Part shown: positions 49,522 through 58,756 of the stretch, one piece after another
How the letters are laid out: each line of letters begins with the position of its first letter
Numbering within the stretch: position 1 is the stretch's first letter
Assembly (NCBI GenBank): GCA_944382785.1
Contig: CALWNO010000002.1
Span: forward strand, 54,572-118,571
DNA from: an uncultured Gemmiger sp.
Lineage (GTDB): Bacteria > Bacillota > Clostridia > Oscillospirales > Ruminococcaceae
Direction: 5' to 3'
DNA: 64,000 nucleotides
The notes under the pieces: model-generated
What the model was told of the DNA's origin: nothing
What the model saw: the letters and a program-made list of their open reading frames with translations, nothing else
Databases searched by the model: none
Position numbers and translations under genes: made by a program

Positions 49522-51387
49522 ATGACAGAGTTCTCCCACCAGCTCAAAGAAGCCCTCAGCCTGGTCCAGAAGCCGGGACGTTATACCGGCGGTGAACCGG
49601 GCTGCACCTATAAGGATAAGAGTAAGGTCGATGTGCGCATGGCCTTCTGCTTCCCCGATACCTACGAGGTAGGTATGTCCTTTCTGGGGGAAAAGATTTT
49701 GTATGAACTGCTCAACCGCCACGAAAACTGGTGGTGTGAGCGTGCTTTCATGCCCTGGGTGGACATGAAGGAGCAGATGGAGCGGCTGAACATTCCCCTC
49801 TATTGCCTGGAAAGCAAAGACCCCCTCTCCGACTTTGATATTGTTGGTTTTACCCTGGAATATGAGTTGTGTTACACCAACATTCTGGCTATGCTGCGCA
49901 TGTCCGGAATTCCTTTGCGTGCTGCCGATCGGGATGAAAGTTGGCCGCTGGTCATTGCGGGCGGCCCCTGTGTGTGCAATGCTGAGCCCATGGCGGACTT
50001 CTTTGACATCATGCAGCTGGGCGAAGGCGAACAGATGCTGCAGGATGTGTGCGCCGCGATGGAGTACGCCAAGAAGAACGGCCTGAACAAGGAACAGCTG
50101 CTGCTGAACCTGGCCAAGATTCCCGGCTTGTATGTGCCGTCCTTCTATGATGTGACGTATGAGGAAGACGGCCGCATCCGTTCCATCAAGCCCAACCGTC
50201 CCGGCGTGCCGGAAAAGGTCACCAAAGCCATCGTCAAGGATATGGACTCTTTCCCGCCGCCGGAAAACTTCGTAGTTCCCATTGTGGGGGCCATTCAGGA
50301 CCGGGCCAGCGTGGAGGTGCTGCGGGGCTGCGTGCGCGGCTGCCGCTTCTGCCAGGCCGGGCAGATCTACCGTCCCTTCCGGGAGCGTTCCCCCAAACTC
50401 ATCAGCGATTGTGCCCGGATCCTGTGCCGCAACACCGGCTATGATGAACTGAGCCTGACCAGCCTTTCCACCTCCGACCATTCCCGGCTGGAGGAAATCC
50501 TGGACAACCTCAATTCCTGGGCGGAGGCCGACCACGTCAGCCTGTCGCTGCCTTCGCTGCGGGTGGACAACTTCTCCGAGTCGCTGGTGGAAAAGACCAC
50601 CCGGGTGCGCAAGAGTGGTCTGACCTTTGCGGCGGAAGCCGGCACCCAGCGTCTGCGGGATGTCATCAACAAGAACGTGACCTGGGACCAGATCGAGAGG
50701 GGCTGCCGTATCGCCTTCCGCGAGGGCTATACCTCGGTCAAGCTCTACTTCATGATGGGTCTGCCCACCGAGACCATGGAGGACATCAAGGGCATTGCAG
50801 ACACCGCCCAGCAGGTGGTGGACCTGTTCTACAAAATTCCTGATCGCCCGAAAGGCAAGGGGGTGCAGGTGACTATCAGTGTTGCCTGCTTTGTGCCCAA
50901 ACCGGATACGCCCTTCCAGTTCTGCGCCCAGGACACCCGGGAGCAGCTGCGGGAAAAGCAGAAGTACCTGCTCAGCTGTGTGCACTCCCGCAAGATCAAG
51001 GTCAACTACCATGACAGCGCCACCAGCGTGCTGGAAGGTATCTTTGCCAAAGGGGACCGCCGTCTGGGCAAGGTCATCGAGACTGCCTTCAATCACGGCG
51101 CCTTCTTTGACACCTGGGAAGAATACTTTGATTACGACCGCTGGCTCCAGGCCTTTGCGGAATGCGGTATTGACCCCAACTTCTACAACTACCGCACCCT
51201 GGCCCTGGACGAGGTGACTCCCTGGTCCCACCTGGACGTGGGGGTCAGCCAGGCGTTCCTGGCCCGGGAATATCAGAAGGCGCTGCGTGCCGAAACCACA
51301 CAGCCCTGCAACCGCCAGTGCAGCGGCTGCGGAGCCAACAAACTGCTGGGAGGGCCGTGCTTTGCTTACGATCAGAATCAGCTTTGA
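49522..51387 (+). CDS. TIGR03960 family B12-binding-domain radical SAM protein
   Basis: A 621-aa radical SAM enzyme. The N-terminal about 190 residues form a B12-binding-like domain (MAFCFPDTYEVGMSFLG; VIAGGPCVCNAEPMADFFD). The radical SAM core starts at the CxxxCxxC motif RGCVRGCRFCQAGQ near residue 275, and the C-terminus has a Cys-rich CNRQCSGCGANKL. The reaction is not established. The family is normally followed by a DUF2344 gene, as here (26-bp overlap). ATG 49522 has GGAAGG upstream; the earlier in-frame ATG at 49504 has no ribosome binding site. Confidence 0.88.
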   Translation: MTEFSHQLKEALSLVQKPGRYTGGEPGCTYKDKSKVDVRMAFCFPDTYEVGMSFLGEKILYELLNRHENWWCERAFMPWVDMKEQMERLNIPLYCLESKDPLSDFDIVGFTLEYELCYTNILAMLRMSGIPLRAADRDESWPLVIAGGPCVCNAEPMADFFDIMQLGEGEQMLQDVCAAMEYAKKNGLNKEQLLLNLAKIPGLYVPSFYDVTYEEDGRIRSIKPNRPGVPEKVTKAIVKDMDSFPPPENFVVPIVGAIQDRASVEVLRGCVRGCRFCQAGQIYRPFRERSPKLISDCARILCRNTGYDELSLTSLSTSDHSRLEEILDNLNSWAEADHVSLSLPSLRVDNFSESLVEKTTRVRKSGLTFAAEAGTQRLRDVINKNVTWDQIERGCRIAFREGYTSVKLYFMMGLPTETMEDIKGIADTAQQVVDLFYKIPDRPKGKGVQVTISVACFVPKPDTPFQFCAQDTREQLREKQKYLLSCVHSRKIKVNYHDSATSVLEGIFAKGDRRLGKVIETAFNHGAFFDTWEEYFDYDRWLQAFAECGIDPNFYNYRTLALDEVTPWSHLDVGVSQAFLAREYQKALRAETTQPCNRQCSGCGANKLLGGPCFAYDQNQL

Positions 51388-52012
51388 AAAACGGGCCGAG
51401 GCTGCTTATATCTCGCTGCTGGATCTGCAGCGGGTGTTCCAGCGCATCCTCAAGCGCAGCGGCCTGCCGGTGTATTATACCCAAGGGTTCAACCCCCACA
51501 TCTATCTGTCCTTTGCCAGTCCGCTCTCCCTGGGGCAGGAAAGCCTGTGCGAGAGCTGCGAGATCAAGACCGCCGAGGAAAACCCGGACCTGGCTTCCTG
51601 GAAGGAGACCCTGCAGCCCTACATGCCAAAGGGCATCGTGATCCGTTCGGTGGCACCGGCCCAGGAAAAGAGCAGCGAGATCGGCTTTGCCGATTATACC
51701 ATCACCCTGCCGCTTTCGGCGGAGGACGCCCTCATCGCCTACAACGAAAGCGAAACGGCAATGGTGAGCAAAAAGACCAAGCGGGGCAGCCACGAGGTGG
51801 ATCTGAAAAACTATATCCCGCGTCTGGAATATACAAAAGAAGGGGACGGCCTTTCCTTCTCGGTGCGCATGCCCTGCGCTTCCGGGGAAGGCGTCAACCT
51901 GAACCCGTCCTTGCTGCTGGCGCATCTGCAGCAGACCCATGCCATCCCGCCCTGGCAGTGCGAAGTGCTCCGCACGCAGCTTTATACAAAAAATGGCGCA
52001 ATTTTTTGTTGA
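51362..52012 (+). CDS. DUF2344 (TIGR03936) family protein
   Basis: A 216-aa protein of the family that accompanies, or is fused to, TIGR03960 radical SAM proteins. It opens TIRISFEKRAEAAYISLLDL and contains YTQGFNPHIYLSFASPLSLG, the family signature. No ATG occurs near the conserved start; TTG 51362 lies 8 nt after GGGAGG within the end of the radical SAM gene, so the two are coupled. Function unknown; tRNA or ribosome-related modification has been supposed from context (inference). Confidence 0.87.
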   Translation: MLTIRISFEKRAEAAYISLLDLQRVFQRILKRSGLPVYYTQGFNPHIYLSFASPLSLGQESLCESCEIKTAEENPDLASWKETLQPYMPKGIVIRSVAPAQEKSSEIGFADYTITLPLSAEDALIAYNESETAMVSKKTKRGSHEVDLKNYIPRLEYTKEGDGLSFSVRMPCASGEGVNLNPSLLLAHLQQTHAIPPWQCEVLRTQLYTKNGAIFC

Positions 52013-52028
52013 TTTTCCAAAATAAGGC

Positions 52029-52057
52029 TTGCAAAAAGAGCGTTGGTATGGTATGAT
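52029..52057 (+). promoter_or_regulatory. rplS promoter
   Basis: TTGCAA (52029-52034), 17-nt spacer, TATGAT (52052-52057) preceded by TGG (extended -10). Confidence 0.8.
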
Positions 52058-52073
52058 ATTCGAGCGTTAGTAC

Positions 52074-52135
52074 GCCGGGCCACCGGCGGGGTAATGACAC
52101 ATCATTATACAGGCGGTCCTCTGCCCGGTTTTTTT
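52074..52135 (+). promoter_or_regulatory. rplS leader with attenuator-like structure
   Basis: GCCGGGC (52074-52080) can pair with GCCCGGT (52123-52129), which is followed by seven T; inside, TAATGA-CACA-TCATTA forms a hairpin. It looks like a premature terminator between the promoter and rplS, in the position of the L19 leader autoregulatory element known in Bacilli. Homology to that element was not tested. Confidence 0.6.
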
Positions 52136-52172
52136 GAGGCATGAACGTCGGAAAACATGGAGGAATTGATCA

Positions 52173-52514
52173 ATGGACGCAATGAAGAAACTGACCGAGG
52201 GCATGATCAAAGAGAACCGCCCGCAGTTCGAAGTCGGCGACACCGTGCGTGTGTCTGTCCGTATCAAGGAAGGCGACAAGGAGCGTATCCAGGCCTTTGA
52301 AGGCACTGTCATCGCGAAGAAGCACGGCGGCATCGCCGAGACCTTCACCGTTCGTCGTACCTCTTACGGCGTCGGTGTGGAGCGCGTGTTCCCGATGAAC
52401 AGCCCCTTTGTTGAAAAGGTGGAGGTTGTCCGCCGCGGCAAGGTCCGTCGTGCTAAGCTGTTCTATCTGCGCAGCCGCACCGGCAAGGCCGCCAAGGTCA
52501 AGGCGCGTATCTGA
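52173..52514 (+). CDS. rplS: 50S ribosomal protein L19
   Basis: A 113-aa protein of the 50S subunit at the 30S interface. Conserved stretches are [51 protein letters not shown] and [15 protein letters not shown]. Length is normal (about 115). GGAGG lies 9 nt before ATG 52173. It heads the rplS-lepB-rbgA-rnhB-yraN cluster. Confidence 0.98.
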   Translation: MDAMKKLTEGMIKENRPQFEVGDTVRVSVRIKEGDKERIQAFEGTVIAKKHGGIAETFTVRRTSYGVGVERVFPMNSPFVEKVEVVRRGKVRRAKLFYLRSRTGKAAKVKARI

Positions 52515-52628
52515 GAAATTCACAATCCGGCCGTGCAACAGCGGCCGCGAAGGGGGAGGACGGTTGGCGTTCTCCCTTTTTGCGTTTCTGATAGAAAAAT
52601 TGCCACCGCAGAAAGACGAGGTGAAGGT

Positions 52629-53171
52629 ATGACACAGGATCTGTCCATGCGGGACCGGTTCAACCGCCAGTTCAAACGCAACCGGGATTTGCTGGAATGG
52701 TTTGAAGCTATCGTGCTGGCTGTGGGTGCTGTGGCGCTGGTGTTCACCTTCGGGGTGCGGATGATCCGGGTGGACGGCCGTTCCATGCAGCCCACGCTGC
52801 AGGATGGGGAGCGCCTGCTCATTTCCAGCCTCCCCTATACGCCTCATTATGGGGACATTGTCATCATCGACGAGTACACCTCCTACGGCCGCCCGCTGGT
52901 CAAGCGGGTCATCGGCATGGAAGGAGATACCATCGACATTGATTTTGAACAAGGCATCGTCTACCGCAACGGTACACCTCTGGACGAGCCCTACACCGCT
53001 GAACCCACCTATCTGCAGGAGACTGTGACCTTCCCGGTGACTGTGCCGGAAGGCTGCATCTTTGTGATGGGGGACAACCGCAACAATTCTACCGACAGCC
53101 GCTCTGCTGACGTGGGCTTCATTGATACCCGCGATGTGCTGGGCCGCGTCCTGATGCAGGTGCCGCTATGA
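52629..53171 (+). CDS. lepB: Type I signal peptidase
   Basis: A 180-aa signal peptidase: a cytoplasmic N-terminus, one membrane helix (about 25-45), catalytic Ser in RVDGRSMQPTLQDG near residue 52, general-base Lys in RPLVKRVIGMEGD near 93 and box E VMGDNRNNSTDSRS. It is of the short Gram-positive SipS type. GAGGTGAAGGT precedes ATG 52629. Its stop overlaps the rbgA start (ATGA). Confidence 0.96.
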   Translation: MTQDLSMRDRFNRQFKRNRDLLEWFEAIVLAVGAVALVFTFGVRMIRVDGRSMQPTLQDGERLLISSLPYTPHYGDIVIIDEYTSYGRPLVKRVIGMEGDTIDIDFEQGIVYRNGTPLDEPYTAEPTYLQETVTFPVTVPEGCIFVMGDNRNNSTDSRSADVGFIDTRDVLGRVLMQVPL

Positions 53172-54091
53172 GTGAAGATATCATCAACCGCCGTCAGATC
53201 CACTGGTTCCCGGGCCATATGGCCAAGACCTTGCGCCTGATGGAAACCGAGATCCGCAACGTGGACTGCGTTCTGCAGGTGCTGGACGCCCGCATTCCGC
53301 TGTCCAGCCTGAATCCGGAGATCGAGCGCATCACCCGGGACAAGCCCCACCTGTATGTGCTGAACAAGTCCGACCTGGCTGACCCGGAGATCACCAAGCA
53401 GTGGCTGGCCTATTTCCGGGAAGCCGGAGCCGGTTGCCTGCCTATGGATTCCAAACAAAAAGGCAAGGCCGGGGCCGCCAAGGATCTGATCGAAAAGGAA
53501 CTGGCCGCCCTGATGGAGCGCCGCAAGGCCCGCGGCATGGTGGGGGCGCGCATCCGGGTGATGATCGTGGGCATTCCCAACGTGGGCAAGTCCACCTTCA
53601 TCAATTCCTTTGCGGGCACCACCCGGGCAAAGGCGGCCAACAAGCCGGGCGTGACCCGGGGCAAGCAGTGGATCACGGTGGGCAACTATGATCTGATGGA
53701 CATGCCCGGCGTGCTCTGGAAGAAGTTTGATTCCCTGCAGACCGCGGCCAACCTGGCCTTCATCGGCTCCATCCGGGACGATATCCTGGACATTGAGGAG
53801 CTGGCCTGCGGCCTTCTGGAAAGTGTGCGCCAGATCTACCCCCAGCGCCTGCTGGAGCGGTACAAGCTGGAAGAGTCCGTTCTGGACCTGCCGCCTTACG
53901 ACCTGCTGCAAGCCATCGGTGCCAAACGGGGCATGCTGATTTCCGGTGGAGAGGTGGATGCGGAGCGGGCGGCCCGCATGCTGGTAGGCGAATTCCGTGC
54001 CAGCAAGTGGGGGCGCATCTCGCTGGAGCGGCCGCCCCAGCGGCAGCAAGAGATTGACTGGGAGGATGACGATGCCCCGCAAGACGATTGA
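53168..54091 (+). CDS. rbgA: Ribosome biogenesis GTPase RbgA (YlqF)
   Basis: A 307-aa circularly permuted GTPase for late 50S assembly. The G4 motif LNKSDLAD (near residue 65) precedes G1 GIPNVGKSTFIN (near 140), G2 PGVTRG and G3 DMPGV. The N-terminal HWFPGHMAKTLR is diagnostic. Coupled to lepB by a 4-bp overlap. The C-terminus is acidic (EIDWEDDDAPQDD). Confidence 0.97.
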   Translation: MSEDIINRRQIHWFPGHMAKTLRLMETEIRNVDCVLQVLDARIPLSSLNPEIERITRDKPHLYVLNKSDLADPEITKQWLAYFREAGAGCLPMDSKQKGKAGAAKDLIEKELAALMERRKARGMVGARIRVMIVGIPNVGKSTFINSFAGTTRAKAANKPGVTRGKQWITVGNYDLMDMPGVLWKKFDSLQTAANLAFIGSIRDDILDIEELACGLLESVRQIYPQRLLERYKLEESVLDLPPYDLLQAIGAKRGMLISGGEVDAERAARMLVGEFRASKWGRISLERPPQRQQEIDWEDDDAPQDD

Positions 54092-54695
54092 TTCCACGCC
54101 GTTGTATGACTACGATGAAGCCCTGCGCACCGAGTGCGGGGTGCTGTGCGGTGTGGACGAAGCCGGCCGCGGCCCCTTGTGCGGGCCGGTGTGCTGCGCT
54201 GCGGTCATCCTGAACCCGGAAGATCCCATCCAGGGGGTGACCGACTCCAAAAAGCTCAGCGAAAAGCGCCGGGAGGAACTGTACGAACAGATTACCCAGC
54301 GGGCCCTTGCCTGGCATGTGGAGTTTGTCTCCCCCCAGGAGATCGACGAAAAGAATATCCTCTGGGCGACTATGGCCGGTATGGCCCGGGCGGTGAATGC
54401 TCTGGAAACCAGGCCCGCCCTGGTCCTCATCGACGGCAACCGCTGCCCGCCCGGGCTTGAAATGCCTTCCCGAGCGGTGGTCAAAGGGGACGCCACCAGT
54501 GCTTCCATTGCGGCGGCCTCCATCCTGGCCAAGGTCAGTCGGGACCGGTACATGTGTGAGCTGGATGCCCAGTATCCCCAGTATCAGCTGGCCAAGCACA
54601 AAGGCTATCCCACGGCCCTGCATTACCAGCTGATTCAACAGTACGGGATTCAGCCTTTCTACCGCCGCAGCTTCCTCAAGAAATTAGGGTACTGA
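54072..54695 (+). CDS. rnhB: Ribonuclease HII
   Basis: A 207-aa type 2 RNase H that removes ribonucleotides and RNA from DNA hybrids. Catalytic acidic residues lie in CGVDEAGRGPLCGPV (near residue 25), SKKLSEKRRE, LIDGN and KGDATSASIAAASILAKV. The start at 54072 has GGAGG at 6 nt; an ATG at 54066 touches that site. It overlaps the end of rbgA by 20 bp. Confidence 0.97.
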   Translation: MPRKTIDSTPLYDYDEALRTECGVLCGVDEAGRGPLCGPVCCAAVILNPEDPIQGVTDSKKLSEKRREELYEQITQRALAWHVEFVSPQEIDEKNILWATMAGMARAVNALETRPALVLIDGNRCPPGLEMPSRAVVKGDATSASIAAASILAKVSRDRYMCELDAQYPQYQLAKHKGYPTALHYQLIQQYGIQPFYRRSFLKKLGY

Positions 54696-54697
54696 GC

Positions 54698-55060
54698 ATG
54701 CCGGCGGACAAAGCCCTGGGGGCAAGGGGAGAAGCCGTTGCTGCCAAATACTACCAACAAAAGGGGTATCTGCTCCTCAACCATAACTTCCGAACCCGGA
54801 TGGGGGAGCTGGACCTGATTCTATACAAGGATGGCGGCATCGTGTTTGCCGAGGTCAAGACCCGGACCGATGTCCGTAAAGCTGCCCCGGCTGAGGCAGT
54901 CAACGCTCACAAACAGCATTGCCTCATTGCGGCTGCACAGCTGTATCTGCAGCGCAGCCCGTATGCGGAGGCCCCTGTCCGGTTCGATGTGGTGGAAGTG
55001 ATTCCCACCCAATGCGGCTGGCAGGTGCACTGCATCCGGGATGCGTTTCAAATCACATAG
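54698..55060 (+). CDS. yraN: YraN/UPF0102 endonuclease-like protein
   Basis: A 120-aa Holliday-junction-resolvase-like fold with GARGEAVAAKYYQQKGYLLL, MGELDLILYKDGGIVFAEVK and the nuclease-type E-x-K pair FAEVKTR. The family usually lies next to rnhB, as here (2 bp after its stop). Its cellular substrate is not settled. Confidence 0.93.
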   Translation: MPADKALGARGEAVAAKYYQQKGYLLLNHNFRTRMGELDLILYKDGGIVFAEVKTRTDVRKAAPAEAVNAHKQHCLIAAAQLYLQRSPYAEAPVRFDVVEVIPTQCGWQVHCIRDAFQIT

Positions 55061-55077
55061 AGAAAAGGGGAAAGGAC

Positions 55078-56526
55078 ATGCAGTATCAAAGCACACGAAA
55101 CCACGAAACCGTGGTAAGCTCCTCCGAAGCCATCGTGCGCGGGCTGACGCCGGACGGCGGGCTGTTCGTGCCGCAGGCTTTCCCGACTGCCGACCTGGAA
55201 GGCTGGAAGAACCTCAGCTATCCCGAGCTGGCCGCCCGTATCCTGGCGCTGTACCTGACCGATTACGACCCCGCATTCCTGCGCCGTGCCACCCAGGAAG
55301 CTTATGGTGAGGCTTTCGGTGGCAAGGCTGGCTGTGTGCAGAAGGTGACGGAGGGACTGTTCTCACTGGAACTGTGGCACGGTCCCACCAGTGCTTTCAA
55401 GGATTACGCTTTGCAGCTCATGCCAAAACTGCTGGTGCAGGCCAAGAAAAACCTGGGCCACACCGAACATACCCGCATTCTGGTGGCAACCTCCGGGGAT
55501 ACGGGCAAGGCGGCTCTGGCCGGATATGCAGGGCTGGACGGTATTGATATTGCGGTGTTCTATCCCAACGACGGCACCAGCGAGATCCAGCGCCTGCAGA
55601 TGGCCACTCAGACCGGGGACAATGTAGCTGTGTACGCGGTGCAGGGCAACTTTGACGATTCCCAGACCGGCGTGAAGAAAGTTTTCGGCGACGCTGCTGT
55701 GGCTGAGGAACTGGCCGCCCGGAATATTCACCTGTCCAGCGCCAACTCCATCAACTGGGGCCGTCTGGCACCGCAGATCGTCTACTATTTCTACGCCTAT
55801 TTCCGCCTGGCGGAGCAGGGCGCCGTGGAGTGGGGCAAACCGGTGGACTTCTGTGTGCCCACCGGCAATTTTGGCGATATCCTGGCCGGGTACTATGCCA
55901 AGCGCATGGGCCTGCCGGTAGGCCGTCTGGTCTGTGCCTCCAACCGCAACAATGTTCTCACCGACTTTATCAACACCGGTGTGTATGACAAGCGCCGGGA
56001 ATTCTACAAGACCACTTCGCCCTCCATGGACATCCTGATCTCCAGCAACCTGGAGCGCCTTCTGTACCACGTGACGGAAGACGACGCCAAGGTGGCCGGG
56101 TGGATGCAGGAGCTGACCACCACCGGCATTTACAAGGTGGATGAGGCCACCCTGGCTGCCATCCGGGAAAGCTTTGACTGCGGCTGTGCCGACGATGCGG
56201 AGGCCGCCGAACAGATTCACACCTGCTTTACCGAAGACCATTACCTGTGCGACCCGCACACGGCGGTGGCCTTCCGGGTGGCGGGAGATAACCGTACCGA
56301 AGCGCCCATGGTGGTGCTCTCCACAGCCAGCCCCTTCAAGTTCCCCCGGGATGTGCTGGCGGCGTTGGGAGAGCCGGTGCCCGAAAGCGATTTCGCGGCC
56401 ATGAAACAGCTCACCGCCCGCACCGGGTGTGAGGCTCCTGCGGCGCTGGCTGCACTGGAGACCCTGCCTGTCCGCTTTACCACGGTCATTCCGCCGGAAG
56501 GCATCCGTGAGGCTGCACTGAAATAA
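55078..56526 (+). CDS. thrC: Threonine synthase
   Basis: A 482-aa PLP enzyme converting O-phosphohomoserine to threonine. It opens with STRNHETVVSSSEAIVRGL and LTPDGGLFVP; the PLP Lys is in WHGPTSAFKDYALQL near residue 112; the phosphate loop is ATSGDTGKAAL; NFDDSQTGVKKVF and INWGRLAPQIVYYF mark the longer (E. coli/yeast-like) class. GGGAAAGGAC precedes ATG 55078. No T-box or hom/thrB is adjacent. Confidence 0.96.
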   Translation: MQYQSTRNHETVVSSSEAIVRGLTPDGGLFVPQAFPTADLEGWKNLSYPELAARILALYLTDYDPAFLRRATQEAYGEAFGGKAGCVQKVTEGLFSLELWHGPTSAFKDYALQLMPKLLVQAKKNLGHTEHTRILVATSGDTGKAALAGYAGLDGIDIAVFYPNDGTSEIQRLQMATQTGDNVAVYAVQGNFDDSQTGVKKVFGDAAVAEELAARNIHLSSANSINWGRLAPQIVYYFYAYFRLAEQGAVEWGKPVDFCVPTGNFGDILAGYYAKRMGLPVGRLVCASNRNNVLTDFINTGVYDKRREFYKTTSPSMDILISSNLERLLYHVTEDDAKVAGWMQELTTTGIYKVDEATLAAIRESFDCGCADDAEAAEQIHTCFTEDHYLCDPHTAVAFRVAGDNRTEAPMVVLSTASPFKFPRDVLAALGEPVPESDFAAMKQLTARTGCEAPAALAALETLPVRFTTVIPPEGIREAALK

Positions 56527-56544
56527 CACATAAAAGGAAACACT

Positions 56545-57231
56545 ATGGCGATTTTTGCAATCGGGGATCTGCACCTTTCCCTGGGCGGGAATAAGCCCAT
56601 GGACGTTTTCCCCGGCTGGGAAGGATACCTGCCCAAGCTGGAAGCAAAGTGGCGCACCCTGATTCAGGACACCGACACGGTGATTTTGGCAGGGGATACC
56701 TCCTGGGCCATGCGTCTGCAGGATACAAAAGCGGATTTCGATTTTCTCCAGAGCCTGCCGGGGCAGAAGTGGATGCTTAAGGGCAACCACGACTACTGGT
56801 GGACCACCGCCCGCAAGATGGAAACTTACCTGACGGCCAACGGCTGGGACACCCTGCACATCCTGCACAACAACTGCTGTATGGTGGGTGGCCTGGCCCT
56901 GTGCGGTTCCCGGGGCTGGCCGTTTGATGATGCCGCTGCCCAGAGCGTCAAGATCATGGCCCGGGAAGCCGGCCGCCTGCAGATGTCTCTGGCGGCGGGG
57001 CAGGAGGCAGAAGAGCGCATCGCCTTTCTGCATTATCCGCCGGTCTTCGGCACAGCCTGCGCTCAGGATCTGGTGGACGTGCTGCACGCCCACGGGGTAC
57101 AGCGCTGCTATTACGGCCATTTGCACGGCAAGGCCATCCGGTATGCGGTGCAGGGAGAGCGGGATGGCATCCAGTATAAGCTGATCTCCGCGGACGGTCT
57201 GGCTTTTTGCCCGTATAAGATCTGCGACTGA
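56545..57231 (+). CDS. Calcineurin-like metallophosphoesterase
   Basis: A 228-aa two-metal phosphoesterase with the full motif set: GDLHLS (residues 7-12), AGDTSWAM, KGNHDYWW, FLHYPPVF and YYGHLHG. No membrane segment or signal peptide. The WGxxP/GNHDYWWT block resembles cytoplasmic YkuE-unlike, Clostridium-type phosphohydrolases of unknown substrate. It follows thrC by 18 bp with AAAGGAAA as a modest ribosome binding site. Confidence 0.9.
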   Translation: MAIFAIGDLHLSLGGNKPMDVFPGWEGYLPKLEAKWRTLIQDTDTVILAGDTSWAMRLQDTKADFDFLQSLPGQKWMLKGNHDYWWTTARKMETYLTANGWDTLHILHNNCCMVGGLALCGSRGWPFDDAAAQSVKIMAREAGRLQMSLAAGQEAEERIAFLHYPPVFGTACAQDLVDVLHAHGVQRCYYGHLHGKAIRYAVQGERDGIQYKLISADGLAFCPYKICD

Positions 57232-57292
57232 GAAAATTTTTGCCTGCACAGGCAAAAAAATGCAAAAGGCACTGGTATTCTTTGCCGCAGCA

Positions 57293-57301
57293 TGCTATAA
57301 T
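57293..57301 (+). promoter_or_regulatory. Extended -10 promoter of tig
   Basis: TGCTATAAT; no good -35 at 17 nt. A short hairpin TTTGCCTG-CA-CAGGCAAA (about 57238-57258) lies before it. Confidence 0.65.
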
Positions 57302-57332
57302 AACTTGTATTTCTATGTTTGGAGGACTACAA

Positions 57333-58646
57333 ATGAACCTGATTTCTTGTGAAAAACTGGAAAAGAGCATGGTCGAGCTCCAGTTCTCGATCGATGCCGA
57401 TACCTTCAAAAATGCCGTTGCCGCCGCGTTCAAGCGCGAAAGCAAGAAGTACAACGTTCCCGGCTTCCGCAAGGGCAAGGCTCCTCGCGCGATGATCGAG
57501 AAGATGTACGGCGCCGACATCTTCCACTATGATGCCATCAACGACCTGTTCCCCGAAGCTTACGAGGCTGCCGTCAAGGAAGCCGGCATCGAGGTTGTGG
57601 GCCGTCCTGATCCTGAAGTGGTCTCCATGTCCGAGGCCGAGGGCGCTACCCTGAAGGTCAAAGTCGCAGTCAAGCCGGAAGTCACCCTGGGCGACTACGC
57701 CGGTTTGAACGTCACCAAAAAGGTCAAGACTGTGGATGAGTCCCTGGTTGACGCCGAGATCAAGCGTATGCAGGACCGCAACGGTCGTCTGCTGACCCGT
57801 GAGGGCGCTGCCGAAAACGGTGATACCGTGGACATCGACTTCGAAGGCTTTGTGGACGGTGTTGCTTTTGAGGGCGGCAAGGCTGAGCACTATTCTCTGG
57901 TGCTGGGCAGCGGTTCCTTCATCCCCGGCTTTGAGGACCAGGTCGTGGGCCATTCTGCCGGCGAAGAGTTTGACGTCAACGTCAAGTTCCCCGAGCAGTA
58001 CCAGGCTGAAGAGCTGGCCGGCAAGGATGCCACCTTCAAGATCAAGCTGCATGAGGTCAAGTACAAGGAACTGCCCGCCCTGGACGACGATTTCGCCAAG
58101 GATGTCAGCGAGTATGACACTCTGGATGAGCTGAAGGCTTCCATCCGCAAGAACATCGAGGAGAACAACCAGAAGCAGGCCGACCAGCAGGTGGAGAACG
58201 ACCTGATCGAGCAGGTTGTCAACAACATGACCGCCGAGATTCCCCAGGCCATGTACGATGCCCGTGTGGACGAGCTGGTCCAGGACTTCCAGTACCGCAT
58301 TGCCCAGCAGGGCCTGAAGCTGGAGCAGTATCTGCAGTATATGGGCATGGATATGGACACCTTCAAGGCCCAGTTCCAGGAACAGGCTGAAAAGCAGGTC
58401 AAGATGCGTCTGGCTATGGAAGCCATCGTGGCCAAGGAAGGCATTGAGGCTACCGACGAAGAGTTCAACGCCGAAGTCAAGCGCATTGCCGAAGCTTACA
58501 AGATGGAAGAGGACAAGGTCCGCTCCATCGTGGACGAGGCCGCCGTCAAGGCTGACCTGGCCGTGAACAAGGCCATCGATCTGGTCAAGGAAAAGGCCAA
58601 TGTCACCACCGAGACTGTGGACCCCGCCGCTGAGACCAAGGAATAA
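57333..58646 (+). CDS. tig: Trigger factor
   Basis: A 437-aa ribosome-bound chaperone. The N-terminal ribosome-binding domain has the signature [11 protein letters not shown] near residue 43, the FKBP-type prolyl isomerase domain (about 150-240) contains [20 protein letters not shown] and [16 protein letters not shown], and the long helical C-terminal arms follow. GGAGG lies upstream of ATG 57333. It heads tig-clpP-clpX. Confidence 0.97.
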   Translation: MNLISCEKLEKSMVELQFSIDADTFKNAVAAAFKRESKKYNVPGFRKGKAPRAMIEKMYGADIFHYDAINDLFPEAYEAAVKEAGIEVVGRPDPEVVSMSEAEGATLKVKVAVKPEVTLGDYAGLNVTKKVKTVDESLVDAEIKRMQDRNGRLLTREGAAENGDTVDIDFEGFVDGVAFEGGKAEHYSLVLGSGSFIPGFEDQVVGHSAGEEFDVNVKFPEQYQAEELAGKDATFKIKLHEVKYKELPALDDDFAKDVSEYDTLDELKASIRKNIEENNQKQADQQVENDLIEQVVNNMTAEIPQAMYDARVDELVQDFQYRIAQQGLKLEQYLQYMGMDMDTFKAQFQEQAEKQVKMRLAMEAIVAKEGIEATDEEFNAEVKRIAEAYKMEEDKVRSIVDEAAVKADLAVNKAIDLVKEKANVTTETVDPAAETKE

Positions 58647-58655
58647 AAAACATTG

Positions 58656-58695
58656 CGACCGATACGGTGCCGCTGCCGCCGTATCGGTCGGTTTA
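58656..58695 (+). terminator. Partial terminator between tig and clpP
   Basis: A perfect 12-bp stem CGACCGATACGG/CCGTATCGGTCG with a short T-tract (GTTTAT), likely leaky. Confidence 0.65.
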
Positions 58696-58756
58696 TCACA
58701 GGGGAAAATTCCCCGGGCAGCCAATCCAACAATTTGAATTTCGGGAGGGAATTTGC

